A stretch of DNA of 64,000 bases from Chitinophaga niabensis (GCF_900129465.1 NZ_FSRA01000001.1:1858832-1922831); one strand, 5' to 3'; counted from the first letter of the stretch, positions 15,442-25,617 are shown. Notes: a model not told the origin generated them from the sequence alone. Made by a program: numbers and translations.

Positions 15442-17235
15442 TTAATCATCCAGTTTCAACACGGCCAGGAACGCTTCCTGCGGTACCTCTACGTTACCGA
15501 TCTGGCGCATCCGTTTCTTACCCTCTTTCTGCTTTTCCAGCAGTTTACGCTTACGGGAAATATCACCACCATAACATTTGGCAGTAACGTCTTTCCGCAT
15601 AGCGCTGATGGTTTCACGGGCTACGATCTTAGCACCGATGGCTGCCTGGATGGCAATCATGAATTGCTGACGCGGCAACAGTTCTTTCAGCTTTTCGCAG
15701 AGTTTGCGGCCAAAATCATGTGCCCGGCTGCGATGGATCAATGCACTGAGGGCATCCACTTTCTCACCGTTCAGCAGGATATCCATTTTAACGATATCAC
15801 TGTCGCGGAAGCCGATAGGGTTATAATCGAAAGAAGCATACCCACGGGTCTGGCTCTTCAGCTTATCGTAGAAGTCGAACACGATCTCTGTTAACGGTAA
15901 TTCAAAGATCAGCTCTACACGGGTGGTAGTGAGATAGCTCTGGTTAACCAGGATCCCTCTTTTGCCCAGGCAAAGCGTCATGATATTACCGATGTAATCC
16001 GGTTTGGTGATGATCTGTGCCCGGATGAACGGTTCCTCAATGCGTTCCAGCTTAGTGGGGTCCGGCATTTCGGCAGGGTTGTTCACAATGATCACTTTCT
16101 CCTTTGTATCGTAGGCAATGAAACCCACGTTCGGAACCGTTGTGATAACGGTTTGATTGAATTCACGTTCTAAACGTTCCTGGATGATCTCCATGTGCAG
16201 CATGCCCAGGAATCCGCAACGGAAACCAAAACCAAGTGCCTGTGAAGTTTCCAGTTCGTAAGTCAGGGAAGCATCGTTCAGCTGGAGTTTGTCCATACAG
16301 TCCCTCAGCTCTTCGAAATCTTCCGTTACCACGGGGAAGATCCCCGCAAATACCATCGGCTTTACCTCTTCGAAACCATCAATAGCAGTTTCGGAGGGAT
16401 TATTGGCCAGGGTAATGGTATCCCCTACTTTTACTTCTTTAGCGTTTTTGATACCGGTAATAATGTATCCTACATCCCCGCAGGTCACTTTATCCCTGGG
16501 GAGCAAACCCAGGCCAAGGATGCCTACTTCAGCTGCTTCATATTCCATGCCCGTGTTCACGAACCGGATCTTATCCCCTTTACTGATGGTACCGTTGAAG
16601 ATGCGGAAATATGCAATGATCCCGCGGAAGGAATTGAATACACTGTCAAAGATCAGGGCTTGCAGCGGCGCTTCCACCTCTCCTTTTGGAGCGGGGATAC
16701 GATGCACAATAGCCTCCAGGATCTCTTCAATACCAATGCCGGACTTACCGGAAGCCAGCAGGATATCTTCGGGTTTCACCCCGATCAGTTCAATGATCTG
16801 GTCTTTTACTTCTTCGATCATGGCACCTTCCATATCGATCTTGTTGATCACGGGAATGATCTCCAGGTCGTTTTCGAGGGCCAGGTAGAGGTTGGAAATT
16901 GTTTGTGCCTGGATACCCTGTGCAGCATCTACGAGCAGCAGCGCACCTTCGCAGGCAGCGAGCGCGCGGGATACCTCATAGGAGAAATCCACGTGGCCGG
17001 GGGTATCGATCAGGTTAAAGATGATCTGTTCGCCATTTTTGGCGGTATATTTCATTTGAATGGCGTGGCTCTTGATGGTGATACCTTTCTCCCTTTCGAG
17101 GTCCATATCATCCAACACCTGCGCCTGCATGTCGCGATCGGAAATGGTATTGGTAAATTGTAATAAACGGTCCGCCAGCGTGCTCTTACCGTGGTCAATA
17201 TGTGCAATAATGCAAAAATTCCGGATATTCTTCAT
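15442..17235 (-). CDS. lepA: Elongation factor 4 (LepA)
   Basis: The 597-residue translational GTPase acts on the ribosome (back-translocation and initiation fidelity). G1 is AHIDHGKST (residues 10-18), G3 DTPGHVDF, G4 NKID, followed by EF-G-like domains and the LepA-specific C-terminal domain ending in [27 protein letters not shown] prefer the ATG at 17235 (MKNIRNF) over 17250, which would add five residues before the conserved start. A promoter box lies at 17319-17326. Confidence 0.96.
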   Translation of the reverse strand: MKNIRNFCIIAHIDHGKSTLADRLLQFTNTISDRDMQAQVLDDMDLEREKGITIKSHAIQMKYTAKNGEQIIFNLIDTPGHVDFSYEVSRALAACEGALLLVDAAQGIQAQTISNLYLALENDLEIIPVINKIDMEGAMIEEVKDQIIELIGVKPEDILLASGKSGIGIEEILEAIVHRIPAPKGEVEAPLQALIFDSVFNSFRGIIAYFRIFNGTISKGDKIRFVNTGMEYEAAEVGILGLGLLPRDKVTCGDVGYIITGIKNAKEVKVGDTITLANNPSETAIDGFEEVKPMVFAGIFPVVTEDFEELRDCMDKLQLNDASLTYELETSQALGFGFRCGFLGMLHMEIIQERLEREFNQTVITTVPNVGFIAYDTKEKVIIVNNPAEMPDPTKLERIEEPFIRAQIITKPDYIGNIMTLCLGKRGILVNQSYLTTTRVELIFELPLTEIVFDFYDKLKSQTRGYASFDYNPIGFRDSDIVKMDILLNGEKVDALSALIHRSRAHDFGRKLCEKLKELLPRQQFMIAIQAAIGAKIVARETISAMRKDVTAKCYGGDISRKRKLLEKQKEGKKRMRQIGNVEVPQEAFLAVLKLDD

Positions 17236-17318
17236 ATAATACAAGATCAATCACGAATTAGCCTCAAATTGTATCAATCTTTAATTCGTAATTGACAATT
17301 CGCAACTGTGATAAGCTG

Positions 17319-17326
17319 CAAAGGTA
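17319..17326 (-). promoter_or_regulatory. -7 promoter element of lepA
   Basis: The minus strand reads TACCTTTG, an exact TAnnTTTG match, giving a leader of about 75 nt. No TTG is found at the -33 distance, so support is partial. Confidence 0.4.
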
Positions 17327-17404
17327 TTAAATTTTAGACTTCTTTCATGTGTGCCTACCCTCTTATTGCGTCTATTTCTTTACATTTAATACAAAAAATA
17401 CACC

Positions 17405-17662
17405 ATGGCACTGCAACAATTATTTGAGGAGGCGGTAGCAACCAGCAAAACACTGGACACTAAACCGGATAACGACATCCTGCTGCAATTGTATTCTTTG
17501 TACAAACAATCCACAGAAGGAGATATCAACATTGAGCCGCCTGCCAATATGTTCGATTTTGTTGGAAAAGCCAAGTTCGACGCATGGACCAATCTGAAAG
17601 GAAAAAGCAAGGAAGAAGCCATGCAGGACTACATCAACCTCGTGAATAAGTTGAAAGGATAA
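17405..17662 (+). CDS. Acyl-CoA-binding protein
   Basis: The 85-residue protein matches the ACBP four-helix fold: LLQLYSLYKQSTEGDINIEPP (residues 26-46), then KAKFDAWTNLKGKSKEEAMQDYINLVNKL (about residues 55-83), with the Tyr, Lys and Trp residues that bind the acyl-CoA. It buffers and carries long-chain acyl-CoA in the cytosol. Length is standard. It lies 25 bp before the ornithine aminotransferase gene but a separate promoter for that gene appears at its end. Confidence 0.95.
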   Translation: MALQQLFEEAVATSKTLDTKPDNDILLQLYSLYKQSTEGDINIEPPANMFDFVGKAKFDAWTNLKGKSKEEAMQDYINLVNKLKG

Positions 17663-17680
17663 AGTAATTGAGTAACTTTG
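17651..17680 (+). promoter_or_regulatory. Promoter of rocD
   Basis: TTG at 17651-17653, a 19-nt spacer and TAACTTTG at 17673-17680 match the Bacteroidota consensus exactly. The -7 box ends 7 nt before the rocD ATG, so a transcript from it would be leaderless or nearly so. Confidence 0.5.
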
Positions 17681-17687
17681 AGGGATT

Positions 17688-18923
17688 ATGGTACCCAATT
17701 ATACGATCAGCGAAAAGACGCAACATTTCCTCGGACTTGAAGAACAATACGGCGCGCACAATTACCATCCCTTACCGGTAGTGCTTAGCCGTGGCGAAGG
17801 AGTATTTGTTTGGGATGTGGACGGTAAACGTTATTACGATTTCTTATCAGGATATTCTGCCGTGAACCAGGGGCATTGCCACCCTAAGATCGTAGCGGCG
17901 CTGGTGGAACAAGCCAGTAAGCTCACCCTCACTTCCCGCGCTTTTTACAGTGATCTGCTGGGAGAATACACCCGGTACATCACCCGTTATTTTGGGTACG
18001 ATAAGGTATTACCCATGAATACCGGCGTGGAAGCCGTTGAAACCGCCCTGAAGCTTTGCCGCAGATGGGGTTACATGGTAAAAGGCATCCCGGAGAACAA
18101 AGCTAAGATCATCGTTTGCGCAGATAATTTCCATGGCCGCACATTGAACGTAGTGTCTTTCAGCACCGATCCTGTAGCCCGCAAGAACTTCGGCCCCTAC
18201 ATGCCCGGTTATGAAGTGATCCCCTACAACAACCTGCCCGCTTTGGAAAAAGCCCTGCAAGACCCTGATGTAGCTGGTTTTATGGTAGAACCCATCCAGG
18301 GCGAAGCCGGTGTAAAAGTACCTGACCAGGGATATTTATCCAACGCACGGCAATATTGCAGCGATGCCGGCGTATTATTTATAGCAGATGAAATTCAGAC
18401 AGGATTGGCCCGTACCGGAAAAATGCTGGCCTGCGATCACGAAAATGTCCGTCCTGATATCCTGATCCTCGGTAAAGCCCTTTCCGGAGGCATGTTACCT
18501 GTATCTGCGGTACTGGCAGATGATGAGATCATGCTCACCATCAAACCCGGCGAACATGGTTCCACTTATGGCGGGAATCCATTAGCCTGCAAAGTGGCCA
18601 TGACGGCACTGGAAGTATTACGCACAGAACAGATGGCAGAGAATGCCGTAAAGATGGGTGAATTATTAAGGAAAGGAATTACAGATATTCAATCTCCGCA
18701 TATCAGTATTGTCAGGGGAAAAGGTCTCCTGAATGCCATCATCATCAATCATCCGCATGAGGATGCAGCCTGGGAACTTTGCCTGGCGCTGAAAGAGAAC
18801 GGGCTGCTGGCCAAGCCCACACATGGGGATAAGATCCGTTTCGCTCCTCCCCTTGTGATCACTGCCGCACAGATCAGCGATTGTGTGAGCATTATAAAAA
18901 AGAGCCTGGAAACATTAGACTAA
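17688..18923 (+). CDS. rocD: Ornithine aminotransferase
   Basis: The 411-residue PLP enzyme converts ornithine and 2-oxoglutarate to glutamate-5-semialdehyde and glutamate. Motifs include [30 protein letters not shown] N-terminus, [59 protein letters not shown] and [15 protein letters not shown] with the PLP lysine. The GAHNYHPLP stretch is characteristic of ornithine rather than acetylornithine aminotransferases. A promoter lies just upstream. Confidence 0.94.
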   Translation: MVPNYTISEKTQHFLGLEEQYGAHNYHPLPVVLSRGEGVFVWDVDGKRYYDFLSGYSAVNQGHCHPKIVAALVEQASKLTLTSRAFYSDLLGEYTRYITRYFGYDKVLPMNTGVEAVETALKLCRRWGYMVKGIPENKAKIIVCADNFHGRTLNVVSFSTDPVARKNFGPYMPGYEVIPYNNLPALEKALQDPDVAGFMVEPIQGEAGVKVPDQGYLSNARQYCSDAGVLFIADEIQTGLARTGKMLACDHENVRPDILILGKALSGGMLPVSAVLADDEIMLTIKPGEHGSTYGGNPLACKVAMTALEVLRTEQMAENAVKMGELLRKGITDIQSPHISIVRGKGLLNAIIINHPHEDAAWELCLALKENGLLAKPTHGDKIRFAPPLVITAAQISDCVSIIKKSLETLD

Positions 18924-18930
18924 TTGCATT

Positions 18931-19575
18931 ATGGACATACGCAATAAAGCAGCGATACGTAGCTCCGGCTGGAGGACTGATCTGTTGATCGGCTTTCCTG
19001 ACGGCTTGCTGCTGTTATTATTCACCACACAGATCCTGCATGGTAAAAGCCTTACCGTACAGGCTTTTTACTCCCTGCACATCCTTATCCTGGGCATCGC
19101 CACTTTGCTGATGATGATTGCCGTTTTCCGTGCTAACCGCGGGGATGAACATGATGACGAAGGCAGGATGTCCAAAGAAGAAAAACAGCGGCTTCTGAAG
19201 CTGGATATCTCACAGGGCACCATTGAGCATATTGCAGATGAAATGAAGAAGGACCAGGAGCAGTGGGAAAACACCTTACAGGAAGAACATGTACAATTGC
19301 AGCAATTTGGCCTGGGCCATGCCATAAGGAGCACACTGGCTACCGGTGCATTCTTTTTACTGGGAGGCCTGATCGCTTTTGTGCCTTACCTGGCACAGGA
19401 GAATTTCACGAAAGCATCTGAACTTAGCCTCACACTCTGCATCTTTGCCCTCCTTTTCTTTGCATACCTGAAATCACGCATCACAGGGCAACACGTTACC
19501 CGCATGGCTTTGCGTTATGTGCTTACCGGCGGATTAGTGATCTTAGCCTCTTACCTGATAGCCATCGCTATTTAA
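18931..19575 (+). CDS. VIT1/CCC1-like membrane protein
   Basis: The 214-residue protein has a DLLIGFPDGLLLLLF first segment, a central acidic and Met-containing helical stretch (MSKEEKQRLLKLDISQGTIEHIADEMKKDQEQ), then GHAIRSTLATGAFFLLGGLIAFVPYL and two more C-terminal helices. This layout is that of the VIT1/CCC1 iron/manganese transporter family, with the cytoplasmic metal-binding domain between transmembrane helices, but the first helix is divergent. It begins 7 bp after rocD and may be co-transcribed. Its stop overlaps the convergent gene by 8 bp. Confidence 0.65.
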   Translation: MDIRNKAAIRSSGWRTDLLIGFPDGLLLLLFTTQILHGKSLTVQAFYSLHILILGIATLLMMIAVFRANRGDEHDDEGRMSKEEKQRLLKLDISQGTIEHIADEMKKDQEQWENTLQEEHVQLQQFGLGHAIRSTLATGAFFLLGGLIAFVPYLAQENFTKASELSLTLCIFALLFFAYLKSRITGQHVTRMALRYVLTGGLVILASYLIAIAI

Positions 19576-19960
19576 CATGCTTCCGGCGATGTAACAACAC
19601 ACATACGAATGCAATAATTGCTGCTCCCAGGGAGAGGAACAAACCTATTTTCTGTTCCGGGCAGATGCCCATTTCACAACGGGAAAAGATGAGCATGTTC
19701 CGGAAATACCAGGCAGCGAGGAAAGCACTGGTGAATAAATTAACCCGGGGAGACCATTCCTTATTGATCAGGAATAATATCAATACCATCACTGCTACCG
19801 CAATCCCCAGTTTTCCCGGTTCTCCAAAGCTGGAACCCTTGGTATTCATACCGGTGAACAAGAGCGTCTGCCCATCTACATGAATACTGATCCAGGGAAG
19901 GAATGCACTGATAATAACGATGATGGTGGCGATAACGCCAATAATACTGCTTTTGGTCAT
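19568..19960 (-). CDS. Small four-helix membrane protein of unknown function
   Basis: The 130-residue protein has four predicted transmembrane segments (about residues 5-25, 45-66, 74-92, 105-124) and short loops with FLPWISIHVDGQTLLFTG near residue 22. I do not recognise the family. It overlaps the VIT-like gene tail-to-tail by 8 bp. Confidence 0.6.
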   Translation of the reverse strand: MTKSSIIGVIATIIVIISAFLPWISIHVDGQTLLFTGMNTKGSSFGEPGKLGIAVAVMVLILFLINKEWSPRVNLFTSAFLAAWYFRNMLIFSRCEMGICPEQKIGLFLSLGAAIIAFVCVLLHRRKHVK

Positions 19961-20007
19961 TACTCGGAATTAAAGCAGCAAAGTAAAAGTTTATAAACGA
20001 AAAAGAA

Positions 20008-20046
20008 AAACCGGGGTTGATGAATTCACCCAACCCCGGTTTGTTT
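20008..20046 (-). terminator. Terminator after the haloperoxidase-like gene
   Basis: A 12-bp stem (aaaccggggttg at 20008-20019 with caaccccggttt at 20031-20042) overlaps the 3' end of the minus-strand gene; the minus strand continues with a T-rich run. Confidence 0.75.
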
Positions 20047-21370
20047 AATACTGCAGATCCAGTACCCGCCTGGCTATATCAGCGCCGGTCTGTTTGCCGG
20101 ACTCACTGTCAAACTCGTAATGGATGCCTCCATAGACCCGGGAAATGGCCGCTTCATTGATCATGCTTTGAAAGTTATTAAAGCTGCGGGGAGCAAAACC
20201 TTCCGGTACTTTCTGCTGATCTGTGAAGGAGGTATTACCCCCGAACCGCGCAATTAAAATACCTCCCGCTGCGGCTGTAAAGGTTGCATGGCCTGAAGTG
20301 TAAGCCGGGAAAGGCGGCGTAGCGATCGTTGGCATCCAGCTGCTATCTATATAAGTACGGATGTAAGTAACAGGACGCAGTACGTTATACTTGTATTTGT
20401 ACTTCCAGCTAAGGATCCCTGCATCATTCAAACTGATCCCTACCTGCGCAAAGAGCCTGGCTGCCGAAGCAAGACTTACATTCCTTTCAACCGCCAGCTG
20501 TGTTGCAATGGCTATCAGGTGACCCGGCGGTGTAAAAGTACCTCCCCCATCTGCCCAATATCTCGCAATAAGGTTTTCTTCCGGTGTTTGTGCAGTGCCT
20601 TTCAGATAAACTGCCAACGCACTCTGATAAAATGAAGAAGAGGTAGTTGTTGAAAATGCAGGCGGCGGAATATTCACCGTAAAAGGTTTCACCATTGTAC
20701 GGTTACTTCCCCAGTAAGGTAACAACGCCCGCTGAAATGCAGGAGGTGCAGGCACCCACAGACCAGGCCCTACGGGCGGAACATAATCAGCAGGGAAGTT
20801 ATTTAAATAACCATCCTTTCCACCATCCGTAGCAGACCATTGATGGATAGCTGTAGCCACCTGCCGGCCAAATGAAACAGAGCGGCTCACTACATCAGGA
20901 TGACAGGTATCCGCATATAATTGCAGGTTATCATTTTCCAGTTGCGTGATCAATTGCTGATTAGCTGCGCTGGCATTGGGGAACAAACTCCTGATGATCT
21001 GCGCCATCGCACTGTTGGCAGCGATCGCGTAGTTATAACGTTTCCAGCTGTCTGGTTTCGGAACATAACGCAGCGCATTTAACTGGCCACTTAAGGAACG
21101 GCCCGCAGCTACTGCTTCATATAAAGTGATACCTGTATAGGCAATAGCACGTGCAGCCACAGGAGGTGAAAAACCACCGGTTTCCCTGATCAGCTTCAAT
21201 TCCAGCTGATACCAGGAAACAGGGACAATAATTTCTCCTGTTGAGGATGATACTACGGCTTTCTTTTCAATAATAACAGGAGCAGGTGGCACATCCTGTT
21301 TCCTGCAGGTTGCCATGCCTGCCACAATCAATAGCAGGCACCCGATCAGGGGCAAACGAATAGATCTCAT
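20045..21370 (-). CDS. Vanadium-dependent haloperoxidase / PAP2-like lipoprotein
   Basis: The 441-residue protein has an N-terminal signal with a possible lipidated cysteine (ATC, residue 22). The acid-phosphatase/haloperoxidase signature is complete: KYKYNVLRP (K-x6-RP), PAYTSGHATFTAA (the PSGH-type motif) and SRVYGGIHYEFDSESG (SR-x5-H-x3-D). These residues bind vanadate or phosphate. The enzyme could halogenate with peroxide or act as a phosphatase; bacterial members are mostly untested. Many PAP2-like haloperoxidase lipoproteins occur in Bacteroidota. A terminator follows directly. Confidence 0.88.
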   Translation of the reverse strand: MRSIRLPLIGCLLLIVAGMATCRKQDVPPAPVIIEKKAVVSSSTGEIIVPVSWYQLELKLIRETGGFSPPVAARAIAYTGITLYEAVAAGRSLSGQLNALRYVPKPDSWKRYNYAIAANSAMAQIIRSLFPNASAANQQLITQLENDNLQLYADTCHPDVVSRSVSFGRQVATAIHQWSATDGGKDGYLNNFPADYVPPVGPGLWVPAPPAFQRALLPYWGSNRTMVKPFTVNIPPPAFSTTTSSSFYQSALAVYLKGTAQTPEENLIARYWADGGGTFTPPGHLIAIATQLAVERNVSLASAARLFAQVGISLNDAGILSWKYKYKYNVLRPVTYIRTYIDSSWMPTIATPPFPAYTSGHATFTAAAGGILIARFGGNTSFTDQQKVPEGFAPRSFNNFQSMINEAAISRVYGGIHYEFDSESGKQTGADIARRVLDLQY

Positions 21371-21446
21371 TGTTTTATTTTTTGAGTTAACAATACTCCG
21401 CTAAGGTATCAGCCGAGTACGCAATCTATCCGCGTTGCCCAAAAAA

Positions 21447-23597
21447 CTATTTTGCCCCCGGTTTACAATGTTCCTGCAGGAACTGCGTGTACAACGCAGA
21501 CAAATGTTCATAAGTTCCCGCACCTTCAGAAATACCATGCGTTCTGTTAGGATAAGGCATGAACTGGAAGAGCTTTTTATATTTGATCAATTCATTCACC
21601 AGCATTTCAGCATTCTGATAATGAACATTATCATCACCCGTACCGTGAATATAGAGTAATTGTCCTTTTAAGTTCTTTGCATACGTGATCGGTGAACCTT
21701 TCACAAAGTCTTCCAGGTTCTCAGAAGGTAAACCCATGAACCGCTCCTGGTAAATGTTATCATAGGTGAGTTGATTGGCAACAGCAGCCACGGCAATCCC
21801 TGTTTTATAGATCTCAGGATATTGGAAGAGCAGGTTCAGCGTCATGGAACCACCACCACTCCAACCCCATACTGCTATGCGGTCTGCATCCACAAAAGGC
21901 CATTTCAATATTTCTTTGGCGCCCATTGCCTGGTCCCTTGCATTCAGCACACCTACTTTGCGGTAAATGCTTTTACGCCATGTACGCCCTTTCGGGGCCG
22001 GCGTTCCACGGTTATCCAGTGAAATATAGATGTAGCCATCTTCATTCATATTACCTGCATACAGGAAATTCTGTGCGTTGCCAAAACCATCCTGCACAGT
22101 GCAGGAAGCTGGTTCTCCGTATACATAAAATACTACCGGGTATTTTTTAGCAGGATCAAAGTTGGAAGGTTTAGTGATCCAGCCATCCATCGTTACACCA
22201 TCTTCAGTAGTTACTTTAAAGAACTCCACGTTGCCCTTTCTTGCAGCAGCGGCCCCAAAGTCTTTGCCACTGAGGCTTTTATGGTCCGGCAAACTGATAC
22301 GTTCACTTTGTGGTGTGAATTGATGGTTCTCAAAACTATGAATAGCAAATAAAGCATTGGAAGAGATCTTGTACTTGTGAATGCCCGCCTGGTTGGCAGG
22401 TGTAACACGTTCAGCTTTGCCACCGCTTAATGGAATGCGGTAGAGATATTGCTGGGTGGCATTTTCAGGAGAAGCAATGAAATACACCAGGTTGTTCTTT
22501 TCATCGATCTTATTGATATTGATCACATCATAATCGCCGGGTGTAAGTAACTGTTCCTGTTTACCATCTGCTGAAATACGATAGAGATGACGCCAGCCAT
22601 CCTTTTCACTCACCCACACAAAAGCTTTCCCATCCTGGATCCAATCCCATCCCGTGATATCACCATCATCCCAGGCAGATTTCACATCTAACCATGCATC
22701 GTCTGTTTCAGTATATACGGTTTGTGCTTTACCACTTACGGGGTCCAGCACCATCAGTTTGGAAGTATTCTGTTTGCGGTTCAGCTGCTGGATCATGAGG
22801 CTGTTCTTACCGGGCAGCCATTCCATACGGGGAATATAATGTTGCTGTGCATCGCCGGGCACCTGCATCCAGGTGGTTTTCTTTGTAGCCAGGTCCACCA
22901 CGCCCACTTTACAGGCAGAGGGGCTCACACCGGCTTTGGGATATTCTACCGGAATGGTATAAGAATAGATCGAATCTGTATTCCGGATCATCAGGAAGTC
23001 CCTGATCCTGGTGGCATCTATCTGCCAGTAGGCAATACTGCGGCTGTCCGGGCTCCATCTGAAACCATCGCGGCAGCCAAATTCTTCCTCATAAGCCCAG
23101 TCGAAAGTACCATTGATCAACCGGCGGGTACCATCTTTGGTAAGCTGCACTATTTTGCCGGAGGCCAGGTCTTCCATATAAAGGTTATGGTCACTCACGT
23201 AGGCGGCCTTTTTACCGTCAGGAGAAAGTTTGGTGAACATGAGGGTTGCTTCCGGCAGGGATTTACCCATTTTTTTTAACTGGCTGGTTTTCAGGTCGTA
23301 CAACCAGTAATCCCCACGGGTATTGTAACGCCATACACGGCGGGTATTGCTGAAGATCAATATTTTCTGTTCATCCGGGCTGAAAGTAAAGCTTTGAATT
23401 GCTCCTGCTGCACTCAGTGCTTTGGCGGGCACTTTTTCACTCCTTTGATTGTCCTTTACCTGGTAGGCTATAATGGCCCCGTTTTCTTCAGTATAAAAGG
23501 CATTTCCATCGGCGGACCATGTGATGTCCTGAGATAGAACCGGGAGGGCAATGCATACGCAAAGGCAAAGCAGTAGCAGATTTCGGATTAGTTGCAT
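21447..23597 (-). CDS. S9 family dipeptidyl peptidase IV-like serine protease
   Basis: The 716-residue protein has a signal peptide (about residues 1-22) and an N-terminal beta-propeller (DPP-IV N) with the WAYEEEFGCRDGFRWSPDS loop carrying the glutamates that bind the substrate amino terminus. The C-terminal alpha/beta-hydrolase has Ser580 in GWSGGGS, Asp655 in GTGDDNVHY and His687 in RTHG; the Asp-His spacing of 32 equals that of human DPP-IV. It probably releases dipeptides in the periplasm. The nucleophile motif reads GWSGGG where most relatives have GWSYGG. Confidence 0.92.
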   Translation of the reverse strand: MQLIRNLLLLCLCVCIALPVLSQDITWSADGNAFYTEENGAIIAYQVKDNQRSEKVPAKALSAAGAIQSFTFSPDEQKILIFSNTRRVWRYNTRGDYWLYDLKTSQLKKMGKSLPEATLMFTKLSPDGKKAAYVSDHNLYMEDLASGKIVQLTKDGTRRLINGTFDWAYEEEFGCRDGFRWSPDSRSIAYWQIDATRIRDFLMIRNTDSIYSYTIPVEYPKAGVSPSACKVGVVDLATKKTTWMQVPGDAQQHYIPRMEWLPGKNSLMIQQLNRKQNTSKLMVLDPVSGKAQTVYTETDDAWLDVKSAWDDGDITGWDWIQDGKAFVWVSEKDGWRHLYRISADGKQEQLLTPGDYDVININKIDEKNNLVYFIASPENATQQYLYRIPLSGGKAERVTPANQAGIHKYKISSNALFAIHSFENHQFTPQSERISLPDHKSLSGKDFGAAAARKGNVEFFKVTTEDGVTMDGWITKPSNFDPAKKYPVVFYVYGEPASCTVQDGFGNAQNFLYAGNMNEDGYIYISLDNRGTPAPKGRTWRKSIYRKVGVLNARDQAMGAKEILKWPFVDADRIAVWGWSGGGSMTLNLLFQYPEIYKTGIAVAAVANQLTYDNIYQERFMGLPSENLEDFVKGSPITYAKNLKGQLLYIHGTGDDNVHYQNAEMLVNELIKYKKLFQFMPYPNRTHGISEGAGTYEHLSALYTQFLQEHCKPGAK

Positions 23598-23837
23598 AAT
23601 GTCAGGCTGAGTTTATAGCGCATAAAAATAAGGGAATAATGCCCAATCCCCGGCAGGGAAAATGTTGAATGGTAACCAGGGGGTAACAAAATGGCCCAAA
23701 GTTTGATTTGTTAATAGGAAATAAGCCACAATAGCGCATTTCCACGAATCAGCAGAAAATATTGATAGTATAGCCATTTGTTAACTAAAAGATTTATCCA
23801 TAATAATTTTTGACAATTTAAAATATTTGTTATTTTT

Positions 23838-24128
23838 ATGGCATCGATCCTAATGAAAACCAAAGAAACCTGTATGGTACAAGTATCCTATTCTTACAAA
23901 AACCGGGAATTCGTTCAATTAGAAGATTCTATCATGAATCAAATTGCAGAAAGTGGTAAGCGTATGCTTTTCGCCCTTCTGGAACCTATTCACGACCATT
24001 TAATGAACGAAAATGGTAAAATCCGTATTTGCTTAGACGAACACCCGAACATTGAGCTGGAAGGCTTCAGTGCTCCTGTGAAACACAAAATTGAATGCAC
24101 CCTTCGTGGTGAGGAAGATTTTAATTAA
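23838..24128 (+). CDS. Small conserved-looking protein of unknown function
   Basis: The 96-residue soluble protein (FVQLEDSIMNQIAESGKRMLFALLEPIHDHLMNENGKIRICLDEHPNIELEG) is acidic, mixed helix and strand, with no recognised motif. Starts at 23838, 23853 and 23874 are all possible. A TTTTTGAC/AATATTTG promoter-like stretch (23808-23829) lies immediately upstream, so 23853 is more likely if it is real. The gene stands alone between divergent and convergent neighbours and has its own terminator. Confidence 0.6.
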   Translation: MASILMKTKETCMVQVSYSYKNREFVQLEDSIMNQIAESGKRMLFALLEPIHDHLMNENGKIRICLDEHPNIELEGFSAPVKHKIECTLRGEEDFN

Positions 24129-24175
24129 GCCTTTTTAACCGATTACACTTCGTTAATACACTACCTACTGAATAT

Positions 24176-24210
24176 GCGGTGCATCCCCATGGTGTGCACC
24201 GCTTTTTTAT
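24176..24210 (+). terminator. Terminator of the small unknown gene
   Basis: gcggtgca/tgcaccgc 8-bp stem followed by tttttta. Confidence 0.8.
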
Positions 24211-24245
24211 TATGCCATAGCTTAAGGCAACAACCGGAAACAGAC

Positions 24246-24788
24246 ATGGTGAAGACGACCAGGACGATCAAAATCTCAGGCAGTAAAACGCTTATTGGCA
24301 AAGTGCTGCGTATTATCTATCTCCTTTTAGCAATTTTATTCCTTATCGTTGGCCTCTCAGAAGGCTTTATCATGATCACCATTATTGGTTTAGCAGGGGT
24401 TTTGGGGATTACAGGTGTATGGCTGATCAGGAAAATGACGGTCGTTACACTGGATGATGCGGGCATTCATTACAAAAGCCCTTTCTGGAACCTCAGTTTT
24501 GCCTGGGAAGATGTAAAGACCACCGGGGTGTATTACATTAAAAACGGGGAGGTATACAGGGAATACCCGGAAGATGCAGATCTGCTCAACCTGAACGGCT
24601 GGCCACGCAATATCTTCGTTTCCACCCGTTCCACTTATTACCCACGCCGGCACGACAGGCTTACTTCCCGCGCCGGTATCCATTTTCGCTGGAACAGGGA
24701 GGCCTGGGATGTGATCACCCGGCATGTGAGTAAACAGGCACTGAACGCTTATTATCTGCACTGGGAACCGCAATATGATCATCATTAG
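24246..24788 (+). CDS. Membrane protein with PH-like cytoplasmic domain
   Basis: The 180-residue protein starts at ATG 24246 (MVKTTRTIKISG); a longer frame from 24174 runs through the preceding terminator and is unlikely. Two adjacent transmembrane helices (about residues 20-38 and 40-60) are followed by a strand-rich domain with VVTLDDAGIHYKSPFWNLSFAWEDVKTTGVYY, typical of bacterial PH-like domains. Function is unknown. Confidence 0.6.
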   Translation: MVKTTRTIKISGSKTLIGKVLRIIYLLLAILFLIVGLSEGFIMITIIGLAGVLGITGVWLIRKMTVVTLDDAGIHYKSPFWNLSFAWEDVKTTGVYYIKNGEVYREYPEDADLLNLNGWPRNIFVSTRSTYYPRRHDRLTSRAGIHFRWNREAWDVITRHVSKQALNAYYLHWEPQYDHH

Positions 24789-24816
24789 GAGAGCTGATCA
24801 AGCCTAGATTAAAACA

Positions 24817-24855
24817 TAAAAAAAGCCATCCCGATACGCCGGGATGGCTTTTTAA
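24817..24855. terminator. Bidirectional terminator
   Basis: aaaagccatccc/gggatggctttt 12-bp stem between convergent genes at 24788 and 24874, with A-rich and T-rich flanks on both sides. Confidence 0.9.
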
Positions 24856-24873
24856 CTTCTGTACAGAAAGTAA

Positions 24874-25617
24874 TTACTTATTACTGCTCAGCTTAGACAG
24901 CAAACGGAGTATTTCCAGGTACAGCCAAACCAGCGTAACCAGCAGGGCAAAAGATGCATACCATTCAAAATACTTCGGCGCACCCTGTGCAACACCATTT
25001 TCGATCATATCAAAATCGATGATCAGCATCAGCGCAGCTACTGCGGTTACCACAATAGAGAAACCAATACCCAGCATACTGCCTTCGTGCAGGAATGGAA
25101 TATCAATATTAAACATGCGCAGTACAAATGCGATCAGGTAGAATATTGCAATACCGGCTACTGCCGTGAACATAATTGATTTGAAACGCTCCGTAGCACG
25201 GATGATCCTGGCACGGTATAAAATGAGCATCGCAATGAAAACGCCGATCGTTAAACCTACGGCTTGTAAAACAATGCCATCATACAGGCTGCCGTAAACA
25301 GCAGATATTGCACCAAGGAATAAACCTTCTGCAATAGCATATGCAGGAGCCAGGTAACCGGCCCACTCCTTTTTAAAAGAAATGATCAATGCAATCACTA
25401 AACCGCCAATTGCACCGCCCCAAACGAAGGGCATAATGTTAAACCCGCTGGCGAATTTGCCCCAGGAAAAAACAGCTGCAGCTAATACCAAAGCCAGCAA
25501 AAATCCCATCTTAGCAATCGTGCCGTTAAGGGTCATCGCTTCACCATATGCTGTCTGTGAAGCTTCCTGGAAAGTCTTTTCTTTCAGTACAGGGTTGTTT
25601 GATTCAAGTAGTGCCAT
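24874..25617 (-). CDS. Bax inhibitor-1 / YccA family membrane protein
   Basis: The 247-residue protein has a soluble N-terminus (residues 1-35) and seven transmembrane helices. Family landmarks are LAPAYAIAEGLFLGAISAVYG near residue 88 and the acidic pair in LIIDFDMIENGVAQGAPKYFEWYASFALLVTLVWLYLEILRLLS near the C-terminus. The BI-1/TMBIM family includes pH-sensitive calcium leak channels such as YetJ; the role here is inferred. The gene is monocistronic and ends at a strong terminator. Confidence 0.92.
   Translation of the reverse strand: MALLESNNPVLKEKTFQEASQTAYGEAMTLNGTIAKMGFLLALVLAAAVFSWGKFASGFNIMPFVWGGAIGGLVIALIISFKKEWAGYLAPAYAIAEGLFLGAISAVYGSLYDGIVLQAVGLTIGVFIAMLILYRARIIRATERFKSIMFTAVAGIAIFYLIAFVLRMFNIDIPFLHEGSMLGIGFSIVVTAVAALMLIIDFDMIENGVAQGAPKYFEWYASFALLVTLVWLYLEILRLLSKLSSNK

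Noticed and set aside
16289..16888. Plus-strand open frame of 199 codons
   Set aside because: Antisense to lepA; serine-rich shadow composition and no family match.
24174..24245. Upstream extension of the PH-like membrane protein
   Set aside because: The extension would be translated from inside the terminator of the preceding gene; the ATG at 24246 is preferred.
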